From Thalassotalea fonticola (GTDB taxonomy: Bacteria > Pseudomonadota > Gammaproteobacteria > Enterobacterales > Alteromonadaceae), in NCBI RefSeq assembly GCF_032911225.1, contig NZ_CP136600.1, positions 682,001-746,000 of the forward strand: DNA of 64,000 nt, given 5' to 3'. The notes below the pieces were generated by a model that ran no database searches, was not told where the DNA came from, and worked only from the letters and a program-made list of their open reading frames with translations. Shown here one piece after another: positions 44,356 to 53,542 of this stretch. The position numbers were made by a program, and so were the translations under genes. Numbering within the stretch: the stretch's first letter is position 1; each line of letters starts with the position of its first letter.

Positions 44356-46026
44356 ATGTCGGAAGTTGAAAACCGTCCTAGCAATTTTATTCGTAATATC
44401 ATTGACGCAGATTTAGATAGTGGTAAGCATACTGCTGTGCAAACACGTTTCCCGCCAGAGCCAAATGGTTACTTGCATATTGGTCATGCAAAATCTATTT
44501 GCCTTAACTTTGGTATTGCTCAAGATTATCAGGGTTTATGTAATTTGCGCTTTGATGATACCAATCCTGAAAAAGAAGATATTGATTATGTTAATTCAAT
44601 TCAAGAAGATGTGAAATGGTTAGGTTTTGACTGGTCGGGTGATGTTCGTTATTCATCTAACTATTTTGATCAACTATATGCTTATGCGAAAGAATTAATT
44701 GAAAAAGGTTTGGCTTTTGTTTGTTTCTTAAATGCTGAAGAAATTCGTGAATACCGCGGTCCGTTAAACGCACCAGGTACAAACAGTCCTTACCGAGATA
44801 CGTCTGTTGAAGAAAACTTAGCGTTATTCGAAAAAATGAAAAATGGCGAGTTTAAAGAAGGCGAATGTTCTTTAAGAGCAAAAATAGATATGGCTTCTAG
44901 CTTTATCTGTATGCGAGACCCGGTACTTTATCGCGTTAAGTTTGCCCATCATCATCAAACAGCTGACAAGTGGTGCATTTACCCAATGTACGATTTCACT
45001 CATTGTATTTCTGATGCAATTGAAGGTATAACTCATTCACTTTGTACTTTAGAGTTTCAAGACAATCGTCGCTTATATGATTGGGTTATTGAAAATATTT
45101 CTATCGAAATTGAACCTCATCAGTATGAGTTTTCTCGTTTGAACCTTGAGTATACGGTACTGAGTAAACGTAAGTTGAATCAACTAGTGAGTGAAAATTT
45201 AGTCAATGGTTGGGATGATCCTCGTATGCCTACCATCGCGGCTTATCGTCGTCGTGGCTATACGCCAGCATCTATGCGTGAGTTTGCTAAACGTATTGGC
45301 GTCACTAAAATGGAAAACACTGTCGAAATAAGTGTTTTAGAAGCATGTATTCGTGAAGATTTAAATGATAACGCGCCACGCGCAATGGCTGTGTTAGATC
45401 CAATTAAGTTAGTGATTGAAAATTACCCACAAGGGCAAGTAGAAGAATTAACGGTAAAGAATCACCCAAGTGATGAAGAACAAGGTACTCGAATTGTTCC
45501 ATTTAGTCGTGAACTTTACATTGAAGCGGAAGATTTCCGTGAAGAAGCCAATAAGAAATATAAACGTTTAGTACTTGATAAAGCTGTTCGTTTACGTGGT
45601 GCTTATGTTATTACTGCGGTTCGTTGTGACAAAGACGAAGCGGGTAACGTAACTACAGTTTACTGTACCTATAATGCTGATACTTTAGGTAAAAATCCTA
45701 CTGACGGAACTAAACCAAAAGGTGTTATTCATTGGGTTTCAGCTAACGAGTCTGTAGATGCGGAAATACGTTTGTATGATCGCTTGTTTACTGTGCCAAA
45801 CCCTGGTGCTGAAGAAGACTTTCATACAGTGATGAACCCGGAGTCATTGGTGACTATTAAAAATGCTAAGGTTGAGCCGTCACTGGTGAATGCTAAACCT
45901 GAACAAGCATTTCAATTTGAGCGCCAAGGGTATTTTTGTTTAGATAACAAAGATGCGACAGCTGAACATTTAGTATTTAACCGCACCGTGGGTTTACGTG
46001 ACACTTGGGCGAAGATAGCTAAGTAA
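44356..46026 (+). CDS. glnS: Glutaminyl-tRNA synthetase
   Basis: 556 aa, the normal length of bacterial GlnRS. The class I signature [15 protein letters not shown] has HIGH at 41-44, and the KMSKS-equivalent is VLSKRKL (about 268-274). GlnRS charges tRNA-Gln with glutamine; the DDTNPEKE segment is typical of the GlnRS/GluRS group. The C-terminal beta-barrel anticodon-binding domain occupies about 340-550. It stands alone and is followed by a bidirectional terminator shared with fur. Confidence 0.97.
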   Translation: MSEVENRPSNFIRNIIDADLDSGKHTAVQTRFPPEPNGYLHIGHAKSICLNFGIAQDYQGLCNLRFDDTNPEKEDIDYVNSIQEDVKWLGFDWSGDVRYSSNYFDQLYAYAKELIEKGLAFVCFLNAEEIREYRGPLNAPGTNSPYRDTSVEENLALFEKMKNGEFKEGECSLRAKIDMASSFICMRDPVLYRVKFAHHHQTADKWCIYPMYDFTHCISDAIEGITHSLCTLEFQDNRRLYDWVIENISIEIEPHQYEFSRLNLEYTVLSKRKLNQLVSENLVNGWDDPRMPTIAAYRRRGYTPASMREFAKRIGVTKMENTVEISVLEACIREDLNDNAPRAMAVLDPIKLVIENYPQGQVEELTVKNHPSDEEQGTRIVPFSRELYIEAEDFREEANKKYKRLVLDKAVRLRGAYVITAVRCDKDEAGNVTTVYCTYNADTLGKNPTDGTKPKGVIHWVSANESVDAEIRLYDRLFTVPNPGAEEDFHTVMNPESLVTIKNAKVEPSLVNAKPEQAFQFERQGYFCLDNKDATAEHLVFNRTVGLRDTWAKIAK

Positions 46027-46047
46027 AAATATTTAATTTGTGACATA

Positions 46048-46080
46048 AAAAATGCCTGCAATTGCAGGCATTTTTGTTTT
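46048..46080. terminator. Bidirectional terminator between glnS and fur
   Basis: AAAAATGCCTGCA and its complement meet at the centre AT with runs of A before and T after, so the hairpin can stop both glnS and the convergent fur transcript. Confidence 0.85.
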
Positions 46081-46101
46081 TATACTTTAGCTACAAGAAG
46101 C

Positions 46102-46548
46102 TTAATTACTATGAGATTTTCTATACTCTTCACAAGCAATTTCATCTTCACACTCACCGTACAAATATAAGCTATGGTTGGTAAGTTTAATTTTGTTGTC
46201 TTTAGCAATATCCAATTGACGCTGCTCAATCAAATCATCTTCAAATTCAACTACTTTGCCACAATTTAAACATACCAGATGATCATGATGAGCTTTTTGA
46301 GTTAATTCAAAAACTGATTTTCCGCCTTCAAAATGATGACGAGTAACAATACCTGCATCATCAAATTGGTTTAATACCCGGTATACAGTTGCTAAACCAA
46401 TTTCTTCATTATGATCTAATAAAATTTTAAACACATCTTCAGCACTGATATGCTGATTATCTGGCTGCTGCAAGATATCTAAAATTTTAACTCGAGGCAG
46501 GGTTACCTTTAGGCCAGCTCTTTTTAATTCTTCATTTTGGTCAGGCAT
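46102..46548 (-). CDS. fur: Ferric uptake regulator
   Basis: 148 aa from the ATG at 46548, where the Fur family normally begins (MPDQNEELKRAGLKVTLPR); a start at 46581 would add 11 residues. The winged-helix domain has LATVYRVLNQFDDAGIVTRH as recognition region. The C-terminal metal and dimer domain has HHDHLVCLNCGKVVEFED with the histidines and the CxxC pair. Fur-Fe(II) represses iron-uptake genes. The 300-bp gap up to fldA holds an AT-rich stretch that could contain a Fur box, but no clear match was seen. Confidence 0.96.
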   Translation of the reverse strand: MPDQNEELKRAGLKVTLPRVKILDILQQPDNQHISAEDVFKILLDHNEEIGLATVYRVLNQFDDAGIVTRHHFEGGKSVFELTQKAHHDHLVCLNCGKVVEFEDDLIEQRQLDIAKDNKIKLTNHSLYLYGECEDEIACEEYRKSHSN

Positions 46549-46795
46549 TGATTGGTGCTTCTTTAAAACTAAGTTAAACAAATTATAGGGATTAACTTGA
46601 AAGGTTAAAAGCGCTAATTGATTATTATTTGCAATTAGCTAATAAAATTACTCAATAAGAATATTTTACCCGTTAGTATGAAATTATTCGGTCGCAATGT
46701 TTAGCAAAATAGTCGCTAGCCGATGACGCGCGAACAAGTTCACGCCAACCAGAAAGGGGGGATTGGTTGGTCTGAATTTATTCGGACGTTAGAAT

Positions 46796-46824
46796 AAAAA
46801 AAGCTCTGCGATGCAGAGCTTTTT
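46796..46824 (-). terminator. Terminator of the fldA transcript
   Basis: The stem GCTCTGC/GCAGAGC is flanked by A and T runs. On the minus strand it is followed by seven T residues, about 26 bp after the fldA stop. The rest of the fur-fldA gap holds an imperfect CCAACC/GGTTGG pair (46745-46770) with no known role. Confidence 0.8.
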
Positions 46825-46849
46825 CGATTTTGAATTGAGACGCATTTTA

Positions 46850-47377
46850 TTAGTCTAGTAATTCAGCTAAACACATTTCATCGTTTAATTGTTCAATCCA
46901 AGCATCAACACGCTGTTCGGTTAGTTCTGGTTGACGGTCTTCGTCTAATGCCAAACCAATAAAATTACTATCATCAACCAGGGCTTTAGAAGCTTCAAAT
47001 TCATAACCATCAGTTGACCAGGCTCCAACCATAATCGCGCCTTTAGCTTCACAAATGTCACGAAGAGGGCACATTGCATCAACAAAGTACTCGGCATAGT
47101 CTTCTTGATCACCAAGACCAAAAATAGCAACAAGCTTGTCGTTAAAGTCTATTTCTTCTAATTCAGGTAAGAAATCATCCCAATCACATTGGTTTTCGCC
47201 ATAGTACCAAGTTGGAATACCTAAAATGAGTAGATCAAATTCGGCGATATCTTCTTTCGTACTTTTTGCAATATCTTTAACATCAACGTTCTTTTTACCC
47301 AGTTTTTTCTGGATCATTTTGGCGACAGCTTCAGTGTTACCAGTGTCACTACCAAAAAAAAGTCCGACAGTTGCCAT
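46850..47377 (-). CDS. fldA: Flavodoxin
   Basis: 175 aa, normal for long-chain flavodoxins. The FMN phosphate loop is FFGSDTGNTEAV (7-18). The segments PTWYYGENQCDWDDF and GLGDQEDYAEYFVDAM hold the aromatic residues that stack on FMN. Flavodoxin donates electrons to biotin synthase, methionine synthase reactivation and IspG/IspH. Next to fur as in E. coli and most gammaproteobacteria, and probably iron regulated. Confidence 0.96.
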   Translation of the reverse strand: MATVGLFFGSDTGNTEAVAKMIQKKLGKKNVDVKDIAKSTKEDIAEFDLLILGIPTWYYGENQCDWDDFLPELEEIDFNDKLVAIFGLGDQEDYAEYFVDAMCPLRDICEAKGAIMVGAWSTDGYEFEASKALVDDSNFIGLALDEDRQPELTEQRVDAWIEQLNDEMCLAELLD

Positions 47378-47411
47378 GTTTGTAAACCCTTAAATTCTAT
47401 ATATTGACCAA

Positions 47412-47702
47412 TTACTTTGTTGAATTGGTATTGCTTGCTAATGCGTCAATTATCAGTGACTCAATCAGTTCACTGCGACTAACACCTTTATCTTTTGCTA
47501 ATCCATCTAGCTGTTCAAACACTTCATGGTGTAGTTTAAATTCTACCCGTTTCAAGCCTTTGTTCTTATCTCTTTTGACCTGGTTTCGTTTGTTTATTTT
47601 AACTTGAACATTTCTTGGAAAAGGATTTGTTCTAGGTCTGCCAGGGCGTTTTTCATCAACAAATAAATCGATTGTTGTTAAATCTGTTACTTCTTTTGCC
47701 AT
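47412..47702 (-). CDS. ybfE: LexA-regulated ribbon-helix-helix-like protein YbfE
   Basis: 96 aa. The sequence follows E. coli YbfE along its length: TTIDLFVDEKRPGRPRTNPF, a basic INKRNQVKRDKNKGLKRVE block, then a ribbon-helix-helix-like C-terminus with GVSRSELIESLI. In E. coli the gene is under LexA control and lies beside fldA, as here. No obvious LexA box (CTGT-N8-ACAG) was found before it, so SOS control here is not shown. DNA binding is an inference from the fold. Confidence 0.85.
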   Translation of the reverse strand: MAKEVTDLTTIDLFVDEKRPGRPRTNPFPRNVQVKINKRNQVKRDKNKGLKRVEFKLHHEVFEQLDGLAKDKGVSRSELIESLIIDALASNTNSTK

Positions 47703-47706
47703 AATT

Positions 47707-47928
47707 TTAGCCTATTCCGTTACTTTCCCAAATGATCTGGATCACACCTTTAGCGATAAATCCGGCACACCCTAAAAATAAAACCAAATATACAACCATT
47801 TTCCCTTTTTTCGGCACATCGTTTTTTTTCATTACATCATGAATTGACATACCGATGAAAAAGAATATGACGACAAAAAATAAGTTTAAACCAATTGTTT
47901 CTATAAGTTCTAAATGTTCGGAAAGCAT
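47707..47928 (-). CDS. DUF2788 small membrane protein
   Basis: 73 aa from the ATG at 47928; the open frame continues to 47982 but that part runs into the repeat element. Two TM helices (about 11-29 and 42-63) are separated by the basic loop DVMKKNDVPKKGK. It matches the DUF2788 pattern found beside ybfE/fldA in marine gammaproteobacteria. The function is unknown. It ends 4 bp before ybfE, so they share a transcript. Confidence 0.8.
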   Translation of the reverse strand: MLSEHLELIETIGLNLFFVVIFFFIGMSIHDVMKKNDVPKKGKMVVYLVLFLGCAGFIAKGVIQIIWESNGIG

Positions 47929-47950
47929 TCGATACTCGTTACTGTTCAAT

Positions 47951-48076
47951 ATGCAGGTTTCAGAGTGCTTGAGCGATGCCAATACAAGGCGCAGTTATGT
48001 AGTAATGGTTATCCCTTACAAATAGCTGCAACGAAGTAGTGGGATTGCTCAAGCACTTCTTCGATGGGTTTAAAAG
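47951..48076. repeat. Intergenic repeat element, copy 2 (MITE-like)
   Basis: The reverse-complement partner of 7507-7636, with inverted GCTTGAG/CTCAAGC segments near its ends. It lies in the 390-bp gap before DUF2788. The rest of that gap (48077-48318) has only an ACCCTAAAGGGT palindrome near 48230. Confidence 0.8.
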
Positions 48077-48318
48077 CAATTTATGCCGCGTTATTAAATT
48101 GAACAATGGAACAACCATTCTATAAATTCAATGCCTTGCCTAAATTGCTTTTAACTCCCACTGAAATCCCGTACTTTGAATAGTGACGGGTATAGACCCT
48201 AAAATTTAAGGGCGCACTATAGCATAAACCCTAAAGGGTATGCACCAAAAAAACATGGTTTTTAAGCTTGTTTTTAAACATCAATTTAAAAACAAACAAC
48301 TGATTGTATTTCAATATA

Positions 48319-49119
48319 TTAAGTGTTTAAAAAATCACTAACAATTTTATTGAACGCAACTGTTTTGTCTGCGTGTAGCCAATGACCAGCACCTTGAATG
48401 ATTTTTGCTTTTGCATTAGGAAATAATGCCGAGACTATTGATTGATGCTCACTGGTTATGTAATTTGAATTCGCTCCTTTAATGAATAAAGTAGGGCCAT
48501 TGAATTGTTGCTCTAAAGGAAAACCCTGAGCTATTGAATTGTAGTCATTGGCAATGTCAGTAATGTTGGCTCGCCAGGCGAACCCAGAATCAGTTTTTAC
48601 TAGATTTTTTAATAAAAACTGTCTTACTCCTGCTTCTTTTACATAACCGGATAATTGCTTGTCGGCATCTTGTCTATTGTTAATTTCGCTGACATTGATA
48701 CTTAATAAACCAGCAATAATTTCATTGTGATGAGGTGGGTATTCAACTGGAGCTATATCAGCCACTATTAACTTATTTATTCTTTCTGGTTTTGAAAGCG
48801 CACATTGCATGGCTATTTTACCACCCATAGAATGACCTAAAATATCACAAGATTTAATGTTCAAATAATCAAGCAATTCATATACGTCATTACTCATTTC
48901 ATCATAACTCATCGACTTATGATGAAATGAACTGCCATGATTACGTACATCAACACTAATCACTTTAAAACTATCCGCTAAAACCTTGGCAACCATATTT
49001 AAATTTTCAAGGCTACCAAACAGCCCATGAATTAACACTAATGGTTTACCTTCTCCTTTTATTACGTAGTTTAATAATGGTGATTGTGCAGGCATATTAG
49101 TTGTTTTATTTGTATTCAT
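48319..49119 (-). CDS. ybfF: Alpha/beta-hydrolase, acyl-CoA/ester hydrolase YbfF
   Basis: 266 aa. The oxyanion motif HGLFGSLENL, the nucleophile elbow GHSMGGKIAMQ and the late histidine in GAGHWLHAD form the alpha/beta-hydrolase triad. The order ybfF-seqA-pgm is a conserved gammaproteobacterial arrangement, with ybfF divergent from seqA. In E. coli YbfF has esterase activity towards palmitoyl-CoA and malonyl-CoA. Soluble; no signal peptide. Confidence 0.92.
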   Translation of the reverse strand: MNTNKTTNMPAQSPLLNYVIKGEGKPLVLIHGLFGSLENLNMVAKVLADSFKVISVDVRNHGSSFHHKSMSYDEMSNDVYELLDYLNIKSCDILGHSMGGKIAMQCALSKPERINKLIVADIAPVEYPPHHNEIIAGLLSINVSEINNRQDADKQLSGYVKEAGVRQFLLKNLVKTDSGFAWRANITDIANDYNSIAQGFPLEQQFNGPTLFIKGANSNYITSEHQSIVSALFPNAKAKIIQGAGHWLHADKTVAFNKIVSDFLNT

Positions 49120-49309
49120 AGCTGTATTTTTTCGATTTGTTACACTTATATTTACTATTTTACTGGGGTTACTTGCTGCTCTTCAATAGATTTGTTTATT
49201 AAAGTAAATATTTCTCAAAAAAATAATAAAACAATCATAAACAGGGTAGAGACTTATCAATAACATAAGTATACTTTAGCTTTCTAAAAATAAGATCATT
49301 GGAAAGTAA

Positions 49310-49921
49310 ATGAAAACCATCGATATTGATGACGAACTTTATCAATACATTGCCAGTAATACTAAATTTATTGGTGAGAGTGCCTCCGACATTTTAAGAC
49401 GTTTGTTAAGCTTTGATGAGCTGGTTGCTAATAGCAAATTAGCAATTAAAAAAGATGTTCAACCTGCTAACGATGTCAAAACAAAAAAATCAAAACCAGC
49501 AGTTGAAAATGTTAAATTAGCTGAAACAAAAACTAAATCAGTTGAAAAAACACCGGCGGCTAAACCTGAAAAAATTGCAGCAGGGCAAAACATTTTTGAC
49601 CTTATTAATAAAGAAGAGCTTGCTACTCAAAAAGGTGCAGTTGGACGATTTTTATTAATTTTAAGTAATATGCATCGTGTACATTCTCAGCAGTTTGATT
49701 CTGTTCTTGATATTCAAGGCCGAGACCGTTTGTATTTTGCTAACGCCGAACTAGATTTATTAGAAGCAGGCAGCAGCACTAAACCGAAGCAAATACCAAA
49801 TTCAGAGTTTTGGGTGATCACCAACTCAAATACCACTAGAAAGAAGCGTATGTTGACTGATGTCGCGAATGTATTAGGTTACAGTAAGACTGACGCTGAG
49901 AGAATTAGAGATTTACTCTAA
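49310..49921 (+). CDS. seqA: Negative modulator of replication initiation
   Basis: 203 aa. The N-terminal oligomerisation part MKTIDIDDELYQYIASNTKF and the C-terminal DNA-binding domain (about 95-203, with SNTTRKKRMLTDVANVLGYS) match SeqA. The linker between them (about 45-90) is long and rich in lysine and alanine. SeqA binds hemimethylated GATC pairs and sequesters oriC, so the host should have Dam methylation. Followed by pgm, as in other gammaproteobacteria. Confidence 0.95.
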   Translation: MKTIDIDDELYQYIASNTKFIGESASDILRRLLSFDELVANSKLAIKKDVQPANDVKTKKSKPAVENVKLAETKTKSVEKTPAAKPEKIAAGQNIFDLINKEELATQKGAVGRFLLILSNMHRVHSQQFDSVLDIQGRDRLYFANAELDLLEAGSSTKPKQIPNSEFWVITNSNTTRKKRMLTDVANVLGYSKTDAERIRDLL

Positions 49922-49983
49922 TTCTTTGTTTGCCAGCAACGCAAACTAGCTATTTTTCCAAGTAATTTATTGAAGGACTATTG

Positions 49984-51630
49984 ATGAGCATTCATCCTCA
50001 TGCCGGTAAACCCGCAAGACCAGAAGACCGAATTAACATTGGCCGATTAACCAGCGATTATTTTTTCCTAAAACCTGATGTAAGTGTTCCTGCACAGCAA
50101 GTCAGCTTTGGTACTTCAGGCCATCGAGGCTCAGCAGCTAAAACTAGTTTCAATGAAAATCATATATTAGCAATTACACAAGCCGTAGCTGAGTACAGAA
50201 CACAGCATCAGTTTCAGGGGCCATTATACTTAGGTAAAGATACTCACGCTTTATCAGAGCCTGCTTTTGCTAATGCAATATGTGTATTAGTCGCAAATGG
50301 CGTGCCTGTTGTTATCCAAGAAGATGAAGGCTTCACCCCAACGCCTGTGATCTCTAGATTGATTATTGCTCATAATGCTAATAACGATGGCCAAGCTGAT
50401 GGTTTAATTATTACACCATCACATAACCCTCCAAGCGATGGCGGCATTAAGTACAACCCTCCGCACGGTGGTCCGGCGGAAGGTGAAATAACTAAACTTA
50501 TTGAACAGCGTGCTAATGAAATATTAGCCAACGATTTAAGCGACGTTAAACAGGTTAGCTTATCAACTGCGATGAATTCTGAATTATTAACTAAATCAGA
50601 TTTTATCAACTTTTATGTCGATGAGCTTGCCAAAGTTATCGATATGAAGGCGATTAAAGATGCTGGCATTAAAATTGGCGTTGATCCATTAGGTGGCTCC
50701 GGTATTGATTACTGGCCAGTAATTGCGCAAAAATATGGTCTTAACATCGATGTTGTCAATCCTGTAGTAGATGCTAGTTTTGGATTTATGTCGCTTGATA
50801 AAGATGGAAAAATCCGTATGGATTGTTCTTCGCCATATGCTATGGCTGGTCTTATTGCGATGAAAGATGATTATGATGTGAGTGTTGGCAATGATCCTGA
50901 CTTTGACCGTCATGGCATAGTGACCAAGTCTGGTGGATTGATGAATCCAAATCATTACCTTGCGGTTGCTATCAACTATTTACTCACCCATCGTAATTGG
51001 CCTGAAACTGCCAAAATTGGTAAAACGCTAGTTTCAAGTTCAATAATTGACCGATTAGCCCAAAAACTTGATAGACCACTGTCAGAAACACCTGTTGGCT
51101 TTAAATGGTTTGTTGATGGATTGAAAGACGCTAGTTATGCGTTTGGCGGTGAAGAAAGTGCTGGGGCTTCATTTTTATCTTTAGATGGCAGCTGTTGGAC
51201 GACTGATAAAGACGGTTTTATTATGTGCTTACTGGCAGCAGAAATTATCGCGGTAACCGGTAAAGACCCATATCAATGGTATCAATTTTTAGCGCAAGAA
51301 TTAGGTGAACCGTATTATGGACGGGTGGAAGCAGTTGCTACAACCGAACAGAAAAAGGTTTTAACATCTTTATCTAAAGGTGATATTAGCCAAGATGCGT
51401 TAGCTGGTGAAGAAATAACTGCTGTACTTAGTCACGCACCTGGTAATGGAGCCGCAATTGGTGGGGTAAAAGTTGTTACTAATAATGGCTGGTTTGCTGC
51501 TCGTCCATCAGGCACCGAAGAAATCTATAAGATATATGCTGAGAGTTTTATCAGCAAAGATCACTTACAGACTATTATCAATGAAGCACAAGTATTAGTA
51601 AGTGCGGCGTTTAAGAATGCCGGGCTTTAA
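49984..51630 (+). CDS. pgm: Phosphoglucomutase (alpha-D-glucose phosphate-specific)
   Basis: 548 aa from the ATG at 49984 (GAAGGA upstream). The catalytic phosphoserine is Ser146 in TPSHNPPSDGGIKYN, the metal site is GNDPDFDRHG, and ARPSGTEEIYKIYAESF is the phosphate-binding end. It interconverts glucose-1-phosphate and glucose-6-phosphate for glycogen, nucleotide-sugar and galactose metabolism. It lies 62 bp after seqA and ends near a strong hairpin. Confidence 0.95.
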   Translation: MSIHPHAGKPARPEDRINIGRLTSDYFFLKPDVSVPAQQVSFGTSGHRGSAAKTSFNENHILAITQAVAEYRTQHQFQGPLYLGKDTHALSEPAFANAICVLVANGVPVVIQEDEGFTPTPVISRLIIAHNANNDGQADGLIITPSHNPPSDGGIKYNPPHGGPAEGEITKLIEQRANEILANDLSDVKQVSLSTAMNSELLTKSDFINFYVDELAKVIDMKAIKDAGIKIGVDPLGGSGIDYWPVIAQKYGLNIDVVNPVVDASFGFMSLDKDGKIRMDCSSPYAMAGLIAMKDDYDVSVGNDPDFDRHGIVTKSGGLMNPNHYLAVAINYLLTHRNWPETAKIGKTLVSSSIIDRLAQKLDRPLSETPVGFKWFVDGLKDASYAFGGEESAGASFLSLDGSCWTTDKDGFIMCLLAAEIIAVTGKDPYQWYQFLAQELGEPYYGRVEAVATTEQKKVLTSLSKGDISQDALAGEEITAVLSHAPGNGAAIGGVKVVTNNGWFAARPSGTEEIYKIYAESFISKDHLQTIINEAQVLVSAAFKNAGL

Positions 51631-51662
51631 GCCTCTTTTAACACCTTAACCAACTCTAGGAC

Positions 51663-51698
51663 ATTCTAAGTTAACTCATGAAAGAGTTAACTTAGAAT
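51663..51698 (+). other. Perfect 15-bp hairpin after pgm
   Basis: ATTCTAAGTTAACTC and its exact complement surround a 6-nt loop (ATGAAA). No T-run follows, so it is not a standard terminator; it may protect the mRNA end or bind a protein. Confidence 0.7.
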
Positions 51699-52173
51699 AA
51701 CCATAGTCCGTTCCTGCAAATCCTCGACAATTTTTCTTCGATAACGGTTTATACGATATTCTAGCAATATAGAGCCATATATTAATGCATAGCTCAATGC
51801 TCAACATTCATGTTGAAAGTTAAATTAAACTGTAAATTCTTCTATTTCAGCTGCATTAACGGTTTTACTATGTGAAATGTGTATTAGTTTAAATGACTTT
51901 CTTCTATATTTTAAGACGTTTTTATTGTAAAAAATATTAATTAATTATATGTAATAGTAAGTAAAAACAGTGAGTTATAAAATGTTATCTACTAAGAAAA
52001 CTGGTTTGGAGACTTTTAGGAGCTTTAGCATTAATACTTATGATTTTTTTTATTTCCAATACGCGATTATTGTCGTTCTTTAAGTTATAATTTTCGACCA
52101 AATTATGAATAATTATTCTCATGTTTATATTTAGTGTGGGGAATTGGAATAAATAAAAAAGGTAGTAAAAGCT
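51699..52173. other. AT-rich gap before the aminotransferase
   Basis: About 475 bases. An open frame of 30-40 codons around 51971-52090 could encode a hydrophobic peptide in one register, but it lacks a clear start. No riboswitch or TyrR-type box was recognised. Confidence 0.4.
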
Positions 52174-53361
52174 ATGTTTACACAATTAAAGCAATTACCC
52201 GCAGATCCTATATTAGGTTTGTCGGTAAAATTTAAAGCTGATAGTAATGCAAATAAAATTGATCTTGGCGCTGGTATTTATAAAGATGAAACTGGACATA
52301 CACCAGTTTTAGCCTGTGTAAAAGCTGCCGAACAATTTCGTGTTGATAAAGAACCTAGCAAGGCTTATTTAGGCTCAGCGGGCTCTGCAGTATTTAATGA
52401 AAAAATGACCGCGCTGATTTTAGGTGAGCACAAGGTTATTGCTGAAAACCGTATTCGTACTGTATCTACCCCAGGTGGCACGGGCGCGTTGCGCGTTGCC
52501 GGTGAATTTATTAAAACCTGTACCCCTGGCGCCACCATTTGGGTAAGTAACCCTACATGGGCGAATCATCAAGGTGTGTTCACTGCGGCAGGCTTGAATG
52601 TAAAAACGTACCCTTACTACGACTATGAAAATAACTGTTTAGACTTTGAAGGTATGCTTGCAGCGTTAAAGCAAGTACCTAAAGGCGATGCGGTGTTGCT
52701 GCATGCTTGTTGTCATAACCCAAGTGGTATGGATTTAAGTAAAGAGCAATGGCAGCAAGTTGCTGATGTTGCTAAACAAGTTGGTTTTATGCCGGTTGTT
52801 GATATGGCTTATCAAGGTTTTGGACAAGACTTAGATGCCGATGCTTATGGCCTTAGATTAATGGCAGATACTGTTGAACAAATGATTATCTGTAGTTCAT
52901 GTTCTAAAAACTTTGGTTTATACCGTGAACGTATTGGTGCATGCTCGGTTATAGGTCAAAGCGCTATTTCTGCCGATATTATTAGTTCAGTGCTATTGTC
53001 TGTGGTACGTGTTCTTTACTCTATGCCGCCGGCTCATGGTGCTGCTATTGTTGAAACCATTTTAAGCTCTACCGAATTAACCAACCAATGGCATGGTGAA
53101 TTAAAAGAAATGCGAGATCGTATAAACGGCATGCGTCAATTATTGGTTGATAAATTAGCGAGTAATGGCGTGACACGTGACTTTAGTTTTATCACCAGTC
53201 AAAATGGTATGTTCTCATTTTTAGGTATAGATAAAGCGCAAGTACAGCAGTTACAAGATAAATATAGCATTTATATTGTCGGCTCTAGCCGCATCAGTCT
53301 TGCCGGTATTTCATCTGATAATGTTGATTACTTAACGAAATCTATCGCGAAAATACTGTAG
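52174..53361 (+). CDS. Aromatic/aspartate aminotransferase (class I)
   Basis: 395 aa. The PLP lysine is Lys245 in SSCSKNFGLYRERIG, the motif shared by AspC and TyrB. HACCHNPSGMD carries the Asn that contacts PLP, and SRISLAGIS the substrate-carboxylate arginine. It transfers amino groups between aspartate or aromatic amino acids and 2-oxoglutarate. The gene has its own terminator at 53390 and stands close to the glutamate mutase operon on the same strand. This class is loose enough in substrate to deaminate 3-methylaspartate, but that is only a possibility. Confidence 0.92.
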   Translation: MFTQLKQLPADPILGLSVKFKADSNANKIDLGAGIYKDETGHTPVLACVKAAEQFRVDKEPSKAYLGSAGSAVFNEKMTALILGEHKVIAENRIRTVSTPGGTGALRVAGEFIKTCTPGATIWVSNPTWANHQGVFTAAGLNVKTYPYYDYENNCLDFEGMLAALKQVPKGDAVLLHACCHNPSGMDLSKEQWQQVADVAKQVGFMPVVDMAYQGFGQDLDADAYGLRLMADTVEQMIICSSCSKNFGLYRERIGACSVIGQSAISADIISSVLLSVVRVLYSMPPAHGAAIVETILSSTELTNQWHGELKEMRDRINGMRQLLVDKLASNGVTRDFSFITSQNGMFSFLGIDKAQVQQLQDKYSIYIVGSSRISLAGISSDNVDYLTKSIAKIL

Positions 53362-53389
53362 TGAGTTAAACCACAGTATTATTGAGAAG

Positions 53390-53420
53390 GCCCGCAGTTA
53401 TTGATAACTGCGGGCTTTTT
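53390..53420 (+). terminator. Terminator of the aminotransferase gene
   Basis: An 11-bp perfect GC-rich stem (GCCCGCAGTTA with TAACTGCGGGC) is followed by five T residues. Confidence 0.85.
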
Positions 53421-53424
53421 AAAT

Positions 53425-53505
53425 TCAGGGAAGAATTTACTTAGAATTACCATGGACGGTTTAAATTCTGTCATTTCAGGGAAGAAGGGATGCAAATCGC
53501 CATGG
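53425..53505. repeat. Two short direct repeats of an extragenic motif
   Basis: TTCAGGGAAGAA, then 13 or 14 varied bases, then CCATGGA, occurs twice, beginning near 53426 and 53478. It resembles short extragenic repeats of Alteromonadales; no function is known. Confidence 0.5.
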
Positions 53506-53542
53506 ATAACAGTGGTTACAAACTAACTCAATTTAAAGTGAA

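Noticed and set aside
46745..46770. CCAACC/GGTTGG inverted pair resembling the island half-sites
   Set aside because: The spacer is about 14 nt instead of 4 and it lies after fldA, so it is not the island operator.
51961..52083. Possible hydrophobic peptide of about 30 codons before the aminotransferase
   Set aside because: Needs a frame change or a non-standard start; no ribosome site in the right register.
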